A stretch of 64,000 bases of DNA from Opisthocomus hoazin (lineage: Eukaryota; Chordata; Aves; Opisthocomiformes; Opisthocomidae). The notes below the pieces were generated by a model. It had not been told where the DNA came from and made no database searches. It saw only the letters and a list, made by a program, of their open reading frames with translations. Below, one piece after another: positions 63,101 to 64,000 of this stretch; the first letter of the stretch is position 1; the number at the start of each line of letters is the position of its first letter. The DNA lies in contig NC_134414.1 in assembly GCF_030867145.1 (NCBI RefSeq), positions 21,470,518-21,534,517 of the forward strand. The letters run 5' to 3'. The translations under genes and the position numbers were made by a program.

Positions 63101-64000
63101 TTCTGTGTAAACATGGCTTAGAAGTGCAGTGATTACAACTACTAGTCCAGTTTCCCTTTCCTGTTCCACTCCATTCCCATCCTTTCCTTCTCCGGACAAA
63201 TAGTTCACTTACTGTGTTTTCAGTATGGGCATTGTATTTGTAACGTTCTCTTTCCAGGTGCTGGAAAATCTTGTTCTAGTGTTTCAAAGTACTGTAATTT
63301 TTTTTCAGCTCTTAGTCAGTAGTAGAAACATTTTTATTAATATTTGCCCACTCTGATTTCTTTATTTCATGCTAATTTGTGAAACTCTGCAGTTGTTTTT
63401 CTCTGTTACTCTCTACATGCTTTCTTCACTCTGAAGATTTGAATCAATGACTTTCACATATAATTTCCTTTTTGGCACTTTTTGGACTGTCTTGTATTTT
63501 TTTTCTCACCATCTTGTGATATAAGGTTGTAAAACAATTATAAAACTTCATGCCTAGTTACTGGGAAAGACAGATAGCTGTAGGTGACTTCTGTGTGGTT
63601 ATTAAAGCTATTTCATGTGGGATAATCTTTTTGGCTGTTTGCACTGAAGCACTCCTCAAAGATTAAATTTGCTTGGAAGAAAAGCATTCAGCCTGGTAGA
63701 TTGTATTTTGTGTGTGTATGTATTCCATCATAGGCAGCATTAAATAACCTGTTGGAGCAGATAGTCCTGCTTGAGCAGGGGAGTTGGACAAGATGACCTC
63801 CAGAGGTCCCTTCCAACCTCAACCATTCTGTTTTTCTGTGATAATGGAGTTTAATCAAGTATTATGCAGCACTGCTAATCTGATATCAGTCTTATCATTA
63901 CAGTAACTTCCCTTTTAGGCTGTGGAAATTGCTGCAAGCCACAGTGGAGACAGCAGTGATGAGCTGAAGAAAGGAAAGATGAAGGCTTTCCTGTCTTTGG
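6097..64000 (+). CDS. ATM: ATM serine/threonine kinase, coding exons 1-48 of about 62 (3' part outside window)
   Basis: ATM is the nuclear PI3K-related kinase activated by the MRE11-RAD50-NBS1 complex at DNA double-strand breaks; it phosphorylates SQ/TQ sites in p53, CHK2, H2AX and others. The spliced frame starts [20 protein letters not shown] and can be followed without a break through 48 exons, giving about 2,402 codons. Most exon lengths equal the human ones (for example 72, 113, 146, 165, 166, 239, 164, 170, 372 and 195 nt for the first ten). Length differences occur at exons 13 (+6), 22 (+3), 23 (+3), 36 (-3), 39 (+21) and 47 (+6 or 0). In order, the window encodes the TAN motif (about residues 20-40), the HEAT-repeat N-solenoid with a KRRR basic patch (385-388), the proline-rich Abl-SH3 site (PNPPHFP, exon 27), and the FAT domain from about residue 1970. 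The kinase and FATC domains are missing only because the window ends. No stop or frameshift is seen, so the gene looks functional. The individual exons are listed below. Confidence 0.97.
6248..6360 (+). CDS. ATM: ATM coding exon 2 (residues 25-62)
   Basis: 113 nt between tttccag and gtaggt. It encodes [19 protein letters not shown] and, near the end, [13 protein letters not shown]. It completes the TAN motif ([14 protein letters not shown] across the junction). The next intron (6361-7599) has nothing I recognise. Confidence 0.96.
7600..7745 (+). CDS. ATM: ATM coding exon 3 (residues 62-111)
   Basis: 146 nt between cttttgaag and gtcagt. It encodes [20 protein letters not shown] and [21 protein letters not shown]-terminal solenoid. 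Confidence 0.96.
8146..8310 (+). CDS. ATM: ATM coding exon 4 (residues 111-166)
   Basis: 165 nt between ttcatgtag and gtaata. It encodes [18 protein letters not shown] and [20 protein letters not shown], matching human closely. The next intron (8311-10827) holds a CR1 (8884-9402), unrecognised sequence (9403-10700) and an (AT)-rich run before exon 5. Confidence 0.96.
8884..9402 (+). mobile_element. CR1 LINE, 5'-truncated, sense to ATM
   Basis: It carries the C-terminal end of CR1 ORF2 ([38 protein letters not shown]), then the 3' UTR and the terminal repeat ATTCTATGATTCTG. It lies wholly in ATM intron 4. Confidence 0.92.
10730..10816. repeat. A/T-rich low-complexity run
   Basis: Repeated TA/TATATA stretches end about 11 bases before the exon 5 acceptor, so they form part of the 3' splice-site environment. 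Confidence 0.8.
10828..10993 (+). CDS. ATM: ATM coding exon 5 (residues 166-221)
   Basis: 166 nt between catttgcag and gtatgt. It encodes [20 protein letters not shown] and [10 protein letters not shown]. The upstream tract is A/T-rich rather than a clean pyrimidine run. Confidence 0.96.
11288..11526 (+). CDS. ATM: ATM coding exon 6 (residues 221-301)
   Basis: 239 nt between atgttgcag and gtacaa. It encodes [18 protein letters not shown] and ends [20 protein letters not shown]-repeat solenoid. The next intron (11527-12322) is A/T-rich with several T runs and nothing else recognised. Confidence 0.96.
12323..12486 (+). CDS. ATM: ATM coding exon 7 (residues 301-355)
   Basis: 164 nt between cacgtacag and gtaaca. 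It encodes [20 protein letters not shown] and [14 protein letters not shown], nearly identical to human. Confidence 0.96.
12875..13044 (+). CDS. ATM: ATM coding exon 8 (residues 356-412), basic NLS patch
   Basis: 170 nt between tttataaag and gtaata. It encodes [20 protein letters not shown] and [24 protein letters not shown] at 385-388 corresponds to the human KRKK nuclear localisation signal. The human Ser367-Gln autophosphorylation site is Thr367-Gln here. The next intron (13045-14505, 1.5 kb) shows nothing I recognise. Confidence 0.96.
14506..14877 (+). CDS. ATM: ATM coding exon 9 (residues 412-536)
   Basis: 372 nt, the longest exon here and the same length as human, between ttttcaag and gtaaaa. 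It encodes [20 protein letters not shown] and [20 protein letters not shown]. It belongs to the HEAT repeats reported to contact NBS1 in human ATM. Confidence 0.97.
15426..15620 (+). CDS. ATM: ATM coding exon 10 (residues 536-601)
   Basis: 195 nt between ctgttacag and gtaaag. It encodes [19 protein letters not shown] and [19 protein letters not shown]. It diverges more from human than its neighbours but has the same length. Confidence 0.95.
15955..16050 (+). CDS. ATM: ATM coding exon 11 (residues 601-633)
   Basis: 96 nt between tcttttacag and gtatgt. It encodes [20 protein letters not shown]. The next intron (16051-17059) has nothing recognised. Confidence 0.95.
17060..17285 (+). CDS. ATM: ATM coding exon 12 (residues 633-708)
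   Basis: 226 nt between cttcttcaag and gtaagt. It encodes [20 protein letters not shown] and [20 protein letters not shown]. The next intron (17286-19256) contains a worn CR1 (17785-18295). Confidence 0.95.
17785..18295 (+). mobile_element. Old CR1 LINE, sense to ATM
   Basis: Degenerate CR1 order is recognisable: TACTGCATCCAGTTTTGGGC, then a GGTTGTTCAGCCTGAAG segment, then GGCACAGGTTGCCC, then GGTTGGACCAGA and a tail CCTGTGATGCT. Several indels break the frame, so this is older than the 180-997 copy. Confidence 0.75.
19257..19388 (+). CDS. ATM: ATM coding exon 13 (residues 709-752)
   Basis: 132 nt between tttgatttag and gtaagc, two codons longer than human. It encodes [20 protein letters not shown] then [20 protein letters not shown]. 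Confidence 0.94.
19777..19805. repeat. (ATT/ACT)n trinucleotide run
   Basis: ATTATTATTATTATT passes into ACTACTACT within intron 13. Confidence 0.85.
20123..20248 (+). CDS. ATM: ATM coding exon 14 (residues 753-794)
   Basis: 126 nt between tttctactag and gtaaag. It encodes [20 protein letters not shown] and [13 protein letters not shown], matching human in length and phase. Confidence 0.94.
20370..20459 (+). CDS. ATM: ATM coding exon 15 (residues 795-824)
   Basis: 90 nt between tttcttacag and gtaagt. It encodes [20 protein letters not shown]. The intron from exon 14 is only 121 bp. The next intron (20460-21483) shows nothing recognised. Confidence 0.95.
21484..21655 (+). CDS. ATM: ATM coding exon 16 (residues 825-882), acidic loop
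   Basis: 172 nt between tttttgccag and gtaagt. It encodes a low-complexity acidic stretch ([20 protein letters not shown]), probably a flexible loop as in human. It is poorly conserved in sequence but identical in length. The next intron (21656-22878) has nothing recognised. Confidence 0.94.
22879..23078 (+). CDS. ATM: ATM coding exon 17 (residues 882-948)
   Basis: 200 nt between ttattttcag and gtgagt. It encodes [20 protein letters not shown] and [20 protein letters not shown]. Confidence 0.96.
23573..23655 (+). CDS. ATM: ATM coding exon 18 (residues 949-976)
   Basis: 83 nt between tattccccag and gtaaga. It encodes [20 protein letters not shown]. Confidence 0.95.
23762..23917 (+). CDS. ATM: ATM coding exon 19 (residues 976-1028)
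   Basis: 156 nt between tttctttcag and gtatgg. It encodes [20 protein letters not shown] and [15 protein letters not shown]. The intron from exon 18 is 106 bp. Confidence 0.95.
24370..24445 (+). CDS. ATM: ATM coding exon 20 (residues 1028-1053)
   Basis: 76 nt between cttattttag and gtaatc. It encodes [20 protein letters not shown] then KALLE. Confidence 0.95.
24599..24729 (+). CDS. ATM: ATM coding exon 21 (residues 1054-1097)
   Basis: 131 nt between ttttcttcag and gtgata. It encodes [20 protein letters not shown] and [19 protein letters not shown]. The next intron (24730-26068) shows nothing recognised. Confidence 0.95.
26069..26189 (+). CDS. ATM: ATM coding exon 22 (residues 1097-1137)
   Basis: 121 nt, one codon longer than human, between tttttgaag and gtacca. 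It encodes [20 protein letters not shown] then [20 protein letters not shown]. The next intron (26190-27496) holds a pyrimidine-rich stretch at about 26750-27110 with recurring TCTGTC/TCATCT words. Confidence 0.93.
27497..27673 (+). CDS. ATM: ATM coding exon 23 (residues 1138-1196), GC donor
   Basis: 177 nt, one codon longer than human. It encodes [20 protein letters not shown] and [12 protein letters not shown]. The acceptor is cttattgaag. The donor is AAAAAG followed by GCAAGT, a GC donor with otherwise perfect consensus. No GT donor nearby would keep the frame. Confidence 0.94.
28456..28625 (+). CDS. ATM: ATM coding exon 24 (residues 1197-1253)
   Basis: 170 nt between catgcacag and gtaagt. 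It encodes [20 protein letters not shown] and [19 protein letters not shown], the region that in human contains the described leucine zipper (about 1217-1238). Confidence 0.95.
28932..29178 (+). CDS. ATM: ATM coding exon 25 (residues 1253-1335)
   Basis: 247 nt between ctacgtgtag and gtatct. It encodes [20 protein letters not shown] and [20 protein letters not shown]. Confidence 0.95.
29784..29899 (+). CDS. ATM: ATM coding exon 26 (residues 1336-1374)
   Basis: 116 nt between cccccttctag and gtatgt. It encodes [19 protein letters not shown], then a divergent loop ([12 protein letters not shown]). The next intron (29900-31198) shows nothing recognised. Confidence 0.94.
31199..31325 (+). CDS. 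ATM: ATM coding exon 27 (residues 1374-1416), Abl-SH3 binding motif
   Basis: 127 nt between ttatttag and gtaagt. It encodes [20 protein letters not shown]. The [10 protein letters not shown] core is the proline-rich segment reported to bind the c-Abl SH3 domain in human ATM, and it is conserved here. The next intron (31326-32777) holds a CR1 piece at 32030-32285. Confidence 0.96.
32030..32285 (-). mobile_element. CR1 LINE 3' fragment with (GGAAT)n tail, antisense to ATM
   Basis: On the - strand a TTCTTTACCAAGAGGGTGGT... CACTGGAACAGGCTTCCTAG segment is followed by the 3' UTR and a pentamer tail seen on the + strand as GGAATGGAATGGAAT (about 32043-32063). The tail differs from the ATTCTGTG octamer of the other copies, so this is another CR1 subfamily. 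Confidence 0.75.
32778..32977 (+). CDS. ATM: ATM coding exon 28 (residues 1417-1483)
   Basis: 200 nt between ttcatttttag and gtaaat. It encodes [20 protein letters not shown] and [20 protein letters not shown]. The next intron (32978-35320) carries two CR1 copies. Confidence 0.96.
33290..33737 (+). mobile_element. CR1 LINE, 5'-truncated, sense to ATM
   Basis: It encodes [20 protein letters not shown] and [20 protein letters not shown] of the CR1 ORF2 C-terminus. A deletion or frameshift lies at the usual [10 protein letters not shown] site. It ends ATTCTGTGATTCTGTG. It belongs to the same young subfamily as the copies at 180-997 and 39287-39961. Confidence 0.92.
34130..34892 (+). mobile_element. 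Old CR1 LINE, sense to ATM
   Basis: Worn CR1 landmarks appear in order: GTTCAGATGGACCTCATCTG, ACCCAGGAGTCCTGGGTGCC, GGCAAGAGTGTAGCCAGCAA, AGGACAAGGGGTAGCAA, ACTGGAGCAGGTTGCTCAGA, and TGACCCTGCTTCAGGC just before the end. It lacks a clear octamer tail. Confidence 0.65.
35321..35495 (+). CDS. ATM: ATM coding exon 29 (residues 1483-1541)
   Basis: 175 nt between cctgtgacag and gtagtt. It encodes [20 protein letters not shown] and [20 protein letters not shown]. The next intron (35496-37453) shows no element I recognise; a duplicated GATCATGATCA word lies near 36547-36570. Confidence 0.96.
37454..37618 (+). CDS. ATM: ATM coding exon 30 (residues 1542-1596)
   Basis: 165 nt between ttacgtgcag and gtagtt. 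It encodes [20 protein letters not shown] and [15 protein letters not shown]. Confidence 0.96.
37891..38023 (+). CDS. ATM: ATM coding exon 31 (residues 1597-1641)
   Basis: 133 nt between gttttgcag and gtactg. It encodes [20 protein letters not shown] then [20 protein letters not shown]. The next intron (38024-41694, 3.7 kb) contains the nested CR1 pair and an ancient LINE tail. Confidence 0.96.
38735..39286 (+). mobile_element. Older CR1 LINE, 5' half of a split copy
   Basis: It encodes [20 protein letters not shown] and [20 protein letters not shown] of CR1 ORF2. One frameshift falls near WSLSR, and an in-frame TGA replaces Arg of the [12 protein letters not shown] segment. It stops at CCTTTCAGTACTTAA, where the next element begins, and resumes at 39962. 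Confidence 0.93.
39287..39961 (+). mobile_element. Young CR1 LINE inserted into an older CR1
   Basis: It begins mid-ORF2 ([20 protein letters not shown]), runs through [20 protein letters not shown], and ends CCATTCTGTGATTCTG. About 198 codons stay open, so it is little decayed. It interrupts the host CR1 within its FQYLK... codons. Confidence 0.93.
39962..40285 (+). mobile_element. Older CR1 LINE, 3' half of the split copy
   Basis: It resumes with CTACAGGAAAGATGGGGACA, then TTAGGCTAGATATAAGGAAG, ACACTGGAACGGGTTGCCCA and GGTTGGACGAGATGACCTCT. It ends with the ATTCTATGATTCTG tail. Joined to 38735-39286 it gives a normal CR1 order. Confidence 0.92.
40480..40795 (+). mobile_element. Ancient CR1/L2-like LINE 3' end (tentative)
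   Basis: Old LINE 3' landmarks are recognisable: an ATGGAACTGACTGCCACT segment (the remnant of 'W N xLP'), and a terminal GATGGGCCTGTTACCTTGAT. These resemble old amniote CR1/L3-type 3' ends. No coding frame remains. Confidence 0.45.
41695..41790 (+). CDS. ATM: ATM coding exon 32 (residues 1641-1673)
   Basis: 96 nt between tgaatgatag and gtaagt. It encodes [20 protein letters not shown] then [12 protein letters not shown]. The acceptor has a weak pyrimidine tract. The next intron (41791-43170) shows nothing recognised. Confidence 0.95.
43171..43342 (+). CDS. ATM: ATM coding exon 33 (residues 1673-1730)
   Basis: 172 nt between catttgcag and gtgagt. It encodes [20 protein letters not shown] and [20 protein letters not shown]. 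Confidence 0.96.
43781..43922 (+). CDS. ATM: ATM coding exon 34 (residues 1730-1777)
   Basis: 142 nt between ttctttcag and gtactt. It encodes [20 protein letters not shown] and [14 protein letters not shown]. Confidence 0.96.
44561..44737 (+). CDS. ATM: ATM coding exon 35 (residues 1778-1836)
   Basis: 177 nt between cccttctag and gtgagc. It encodes [20 protein letters not shown] and [12 protein letters not shown]. Confidence 0.95.
44893..45067 (+). CDS. ATM: ATM coding exon 36 (residues 1837-1895)
   Basis: 175 nt, one codon shorter than human, between gttttctag and gtaacg. It encodes [20 protein letters not shown] then [20 protein letters not shown]. The next intron (45068-48278, 3.2 kb) has scattered small ORFs and T runs but no element or gene I recognise. 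Confidence 0.95.
48279..48366 (+). CDS. ATM: ATM coding exon 37 (residues 1895-1924)
   Basis: 88 nt between tacatcccag and gtgaat. It encodes [20 protein letters not shown] then [10 protein letters not shown]. The acceptor at 48277-48278 is needed for frame; the later TTTTAG at 48297-48300 is coding. The residue aligned with human Ser1893 is Gln. Confidence 0.93.
48715..48870 (+). CDS. ATM: ATM coding exon 38 (residues 1924-1976), FAT domain begins
   Basis: 156 nt between tatttaatcag and gtacaa. It encodes [20 protein letters not shown] and [21 protein letters not shown] second AG at 48724-48725 would give an immediate stop and is not usable. The next intron (48871-50576) contains a CR1. Confidence 0.95.
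49026..49775 (-). mobile_element. CR1 LINE with internal deletion, antisense to ATM
   Basis: On the - strand, a piece of the RT core ([19 protein letters not shown]) joins directly to the [20 protein letters not shown] segment. The stretch that normally lies between (the FADDTKL catalytic region and LERWA) is missing. The rest follows ([40 protein letters not shown]) to a tail CATTCTATGATTCT at 49026. Confidence 0.9.
50577..50685 (+). CDS. ATM: ATM coding exon 39 (residues 1976-2012), with the Ser1981-equivalent site
   Basis: 109 nt against 88 in human, between catttctcgtag and gtacgt. It encodes SSFKAAK, then [20 protein letters not shown] and [14 protein letters not shown] is the counterpart of human EEGS1981Q, the main autophosphorylation site; the serine is residue 1991 here. 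The extra seven codons lie at the exon start. Later AGs (after AAGC and CTA) bring stop codons, so this start is forced. Confidence 0.92.
51270..51553 (+). mobile_element. CR1 LINE 3' fragment, sense to ATM
   Basis: It begins GCGACAGGACAAGGGGTAAT, then TAGACTGGATAGAAGGAAGA, ACACTGGCACAGGTTGCCCA and GTTGGACTAGATGGCC, and ends TTCTATGATTCTGTGATC. The 3' UTR type matches the older copy at 39962-40285. Confidence 0.92.
51773..51861 (+). CDS. ATM: ATM coding exon 40 (residues 2013-2042)
   Basis: 89 nt between catgttctag and gtataa. It encodes [20 protein letters not shown] then [10 protein letters not shown]. The donor (GCGCG then GTATAA) is weak. The next intron is only 97 bp. Confidence 0.95.
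51959..52061 (+). CDS. ATM: ATM coding exon 41 (residues 2042-2076)
   Basis: 103 nt between ctcacaacag and gtaatt. It encodes [20 protein letters not shown] then [17 protein letters not shown]-domain TPR-like helices. Confidence 0.96.
52140..52300 (-). mobile_element. Old CR1-like LINE 3' remnant (tentative)
   Basis: GGACTAGAAGAGATGTCTTT followed by GTCATCAAGTCCAGCCCGCT resembles the reversed 3' end of an old CR1/L3-type LINE. The rest is too worn to confirm. Confidence 0.35.
52812..52960 (+). CDS. ATM: ATM coding exon 42 (residues 2077-2126)
   Basis: 149 nt between gttaattccag and gtaaac. It encodes [20 protein letters not shown] and [17 protein letters not shown]. The next intron (52961-54468) has a purine-rich run (53875-53975) and a 36-bp tandem duplication (54084-54150). 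Confidence 0.95.
54084..54150. repeat. 36-bp near-perfect tandem duplication
   Basis: CCGTAATACATATCTTTCAG... is repeated with period 36. The second copy matches for 31 bases, then diverges. It lies in intron 42. Confidence 0.9.
54469..54573 (+). CDS. ATM: ATM coding exon 43 (residues 2126-2161)
   Basis: 105 nt between gatttttaag and gtaact. It encodes [20 protein letters not shown] then [16 protein letters not shown] second AG two bases later would shift the frame. Confidence 0.95.
54610..54631. repeat. (TG)n microsatellite
   Basis: About ten TG units in intron 43, 37 bp after the exon 43 donor. Confidence 0.9.
55097..55216 (+). CDS. ATM: ATM coding exon 44 (residues 2161-2201)
   Basis: 120 nt between aaatccgtag and gtattt. 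It encodes [20 protein letters not shown] then [19 protein letters not shown]. The next intron (55217-56293) has nothing recognised. Confidence 0.96.
56294..56528 (+). CDS. ATM: ATM coding exon 45 (residues 2201-2279)
   Basis: 235 nt between acaattgcag and gtaaca. It encodes [20 protein letters not shown] and [20 protein letters not shown]. The next intron (56529-58356) shows nothing recognised. Confidence 0.96.
58357..58524 (+). CDS. ATM: ATM coding exon 46 (residues 2280-2335)
   Basis: 168 nt between ttccatttcag and gtatgt. It encodes [20 protein letters not shown] and [20 protein letters not shown]. It ends DADWFQ where human has DASCAA. The next intron (58525-62768, 4.2 kb) is the largest here and is full of LINE pieces. 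Confidence 0.96.
58918..59195 (-). mobile_element. CR1 LINE 3' fragment, antisense to ATM
   Basis: On the + strand it reads reversed: TCATAGAATCAATTATGTTG, GACCTTTGAGTCCAACC, TGGTGACTCCACCACTTCCC, TGGGCAGCCTGTTCCAACAC, CTTGAGGCCATTTCCCCTTG. It is the antisense counterpart of the subfamily seen at 8884-9402. Confidence 0.9.
59520..60340 (-). mobile_element. Ancient CR1/L2-like LINE, 3' part (antisense)
   Basis: The - strand still reads [20 protein letters not shown] and [12 protein letters not shown]. This resembles the C-terminal end and 3' region of old amniote CR1/L3 LINEs, where a 'VKLWNSLP' segment is followed by 'GFKKRLDKFM'. Frames are broken throughout. It is probably the same insertion as 61120-62330. 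Confidence 0.55.
60350..61118 (+). mobile_element. Old CR1 LINE inserted between two parts of an older LINE
   Basis: Worn sense CR1 landmarks: AGCAATGAAGGTGAACCATG, GTGTGTCCAGTTTTGGCCCA, CCACAATGATTAGAGGGCTG, GAAAGGGCAAGAAGCAATGG, and TTCCTTCCAGCC before a TCATTCTATGATG tail. The subfamily resembles the 34130-34892 copy. Confidence 0.7.
61120..62330 (-). mobile_element. Ancient CR1/L2-like LINE, reverse-transcriptase start region (antisense)
   Basis: The - strand from about 61560 to 61324 reads [10 protein letters not shown], then [20 protein letters not shown] and [10 protein letters not shown]. This fits the 'F..VFT.E' linker and the 'GPD.I....L' opening of non-LTR reverse transcriptases. 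The flanks to about 62330 keep the same general character but cannot be aligned by eye. Confidence 0.5.
62769..62888 (+). CDS. ATM: ATM coding exon 47 (residues 2336-2375)
   Basis: 120 nt if the acceptor is tttctcaaag (62767-62768), adding Val-Glu. With the AG at 62773-62774 it is 114 nt (start 62775), the human length. Both keep frame. It encodes [20 protein letters not shown] and [13 protein letters not shown]. The donor is gtgcat. Confidence 0.93.
63742..63841 (+). mobile_element. CR1 LINE 3' tail, sense to ATM
   Basis: A short 3' piece: CTGCTTGAGCAGGGGAGTTG, GACAAGATGACCTCCAGAGG, TCCCTTCCAACCTCAACC, ATTCTGTTTTTCTGTG. It ends 77 bp before exon 48. The rest of intron 47 (62889-63741) is unremarkable. 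Confidence 0.88.
63919..64000 (+). CDS. ATM: ATM coding exon 48, 5' part (residues 2376 onward)
   Basis: It starts after cttcccttttag and encodes [20 protein letters not shown] then MKAFLSL. The window ends inside this exon (human exon about 218 nt). FAT domain. Confidence 0.96.

Noticed and set aside
1..64000. Search for CRISPR arrays, prokaryotic operons, tRNA or rRNA genes, or an unknown multi-gene system
   Set aside because: Everything interpretable is a vertebrate spliced gene pair plus LINEs and simple repeats. I saw no tRNA cloverleaf, no spaced repeat array and no extra gene.

Overview
This is vertebrate, almost certainly bird, nuclear DNA. It carries the 5' three quarters of the DNA-damage kinase gene ATM on the + strand, and the first coding exon of NPAT head to head with it on the - strand. 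The bird call rests on many 5'-truncated CR1 LINEs that end in the ATTCTGTG-type 3' repeat, on compact introns, and on a CpG-island promoter shared by the two genes. I cannot name the species, and a crocodilian or turtle is not strictly excluded.

Layout. 1-3936: presumed NPAT intron 1, with one 0.8 kb CR1, one short CR1 tail and no second NPAT exon that I can see. 3937-3973 (-): NPAT coding exon 1 (MLLPSDVARLVL plus one base). About 3530-4650: CpG island and bidirectional promoter. 4564-6066: ATM leader intron, with a perfect 54-bp tandem duplication. 6097-64000 (+): 48 consecutive ATM coding exons, all open, all in phase, all with AG acceptors, and all with GT donors except one GC donor after exon 23. 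The last exon runs off the window. Together they encode about 2,402 codons: the N-terminal HEAT-repeat solenoid and the first part of the FAT domain. The kinase and FATC domains (about the last 14 coding exons) lie beyond the right edge.

The introns hold CR1 copies of several ages. They include a young CR1 inserted inside an older one (38735-40285), one CR1 with an internal deletion (49026-49775), and pieces of a much older CR1/L2-like LINE (59520-62330) that is itself split by a CR1. Most other intron sequence is plain A/T-rich DNA in which I recognise nothing.

How the genes relate. ATM is the PI3K-like kinase that responds to double-strand breaks. NPAT is the cyclin E/CDK2-regulated activator of histone genes. 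The two share a promoter region in vertebrates, and this window keeps that arrangement. I found no unknown gene system. The most useful observations concern the ATM protein and its splicing: a 7-codon lengthening just before the Ser1981-equivalent autophosphorylation site, replacement of the Ser367 and Ser1893 equivalents, a GC-AG intron, two in-frame acceptors at exon 47 and a tiny upstream ORF beside the start codon. Exon numbers here count coding exons only. Comparisons with human ATM are from memory of that protein, not from an alignment run.
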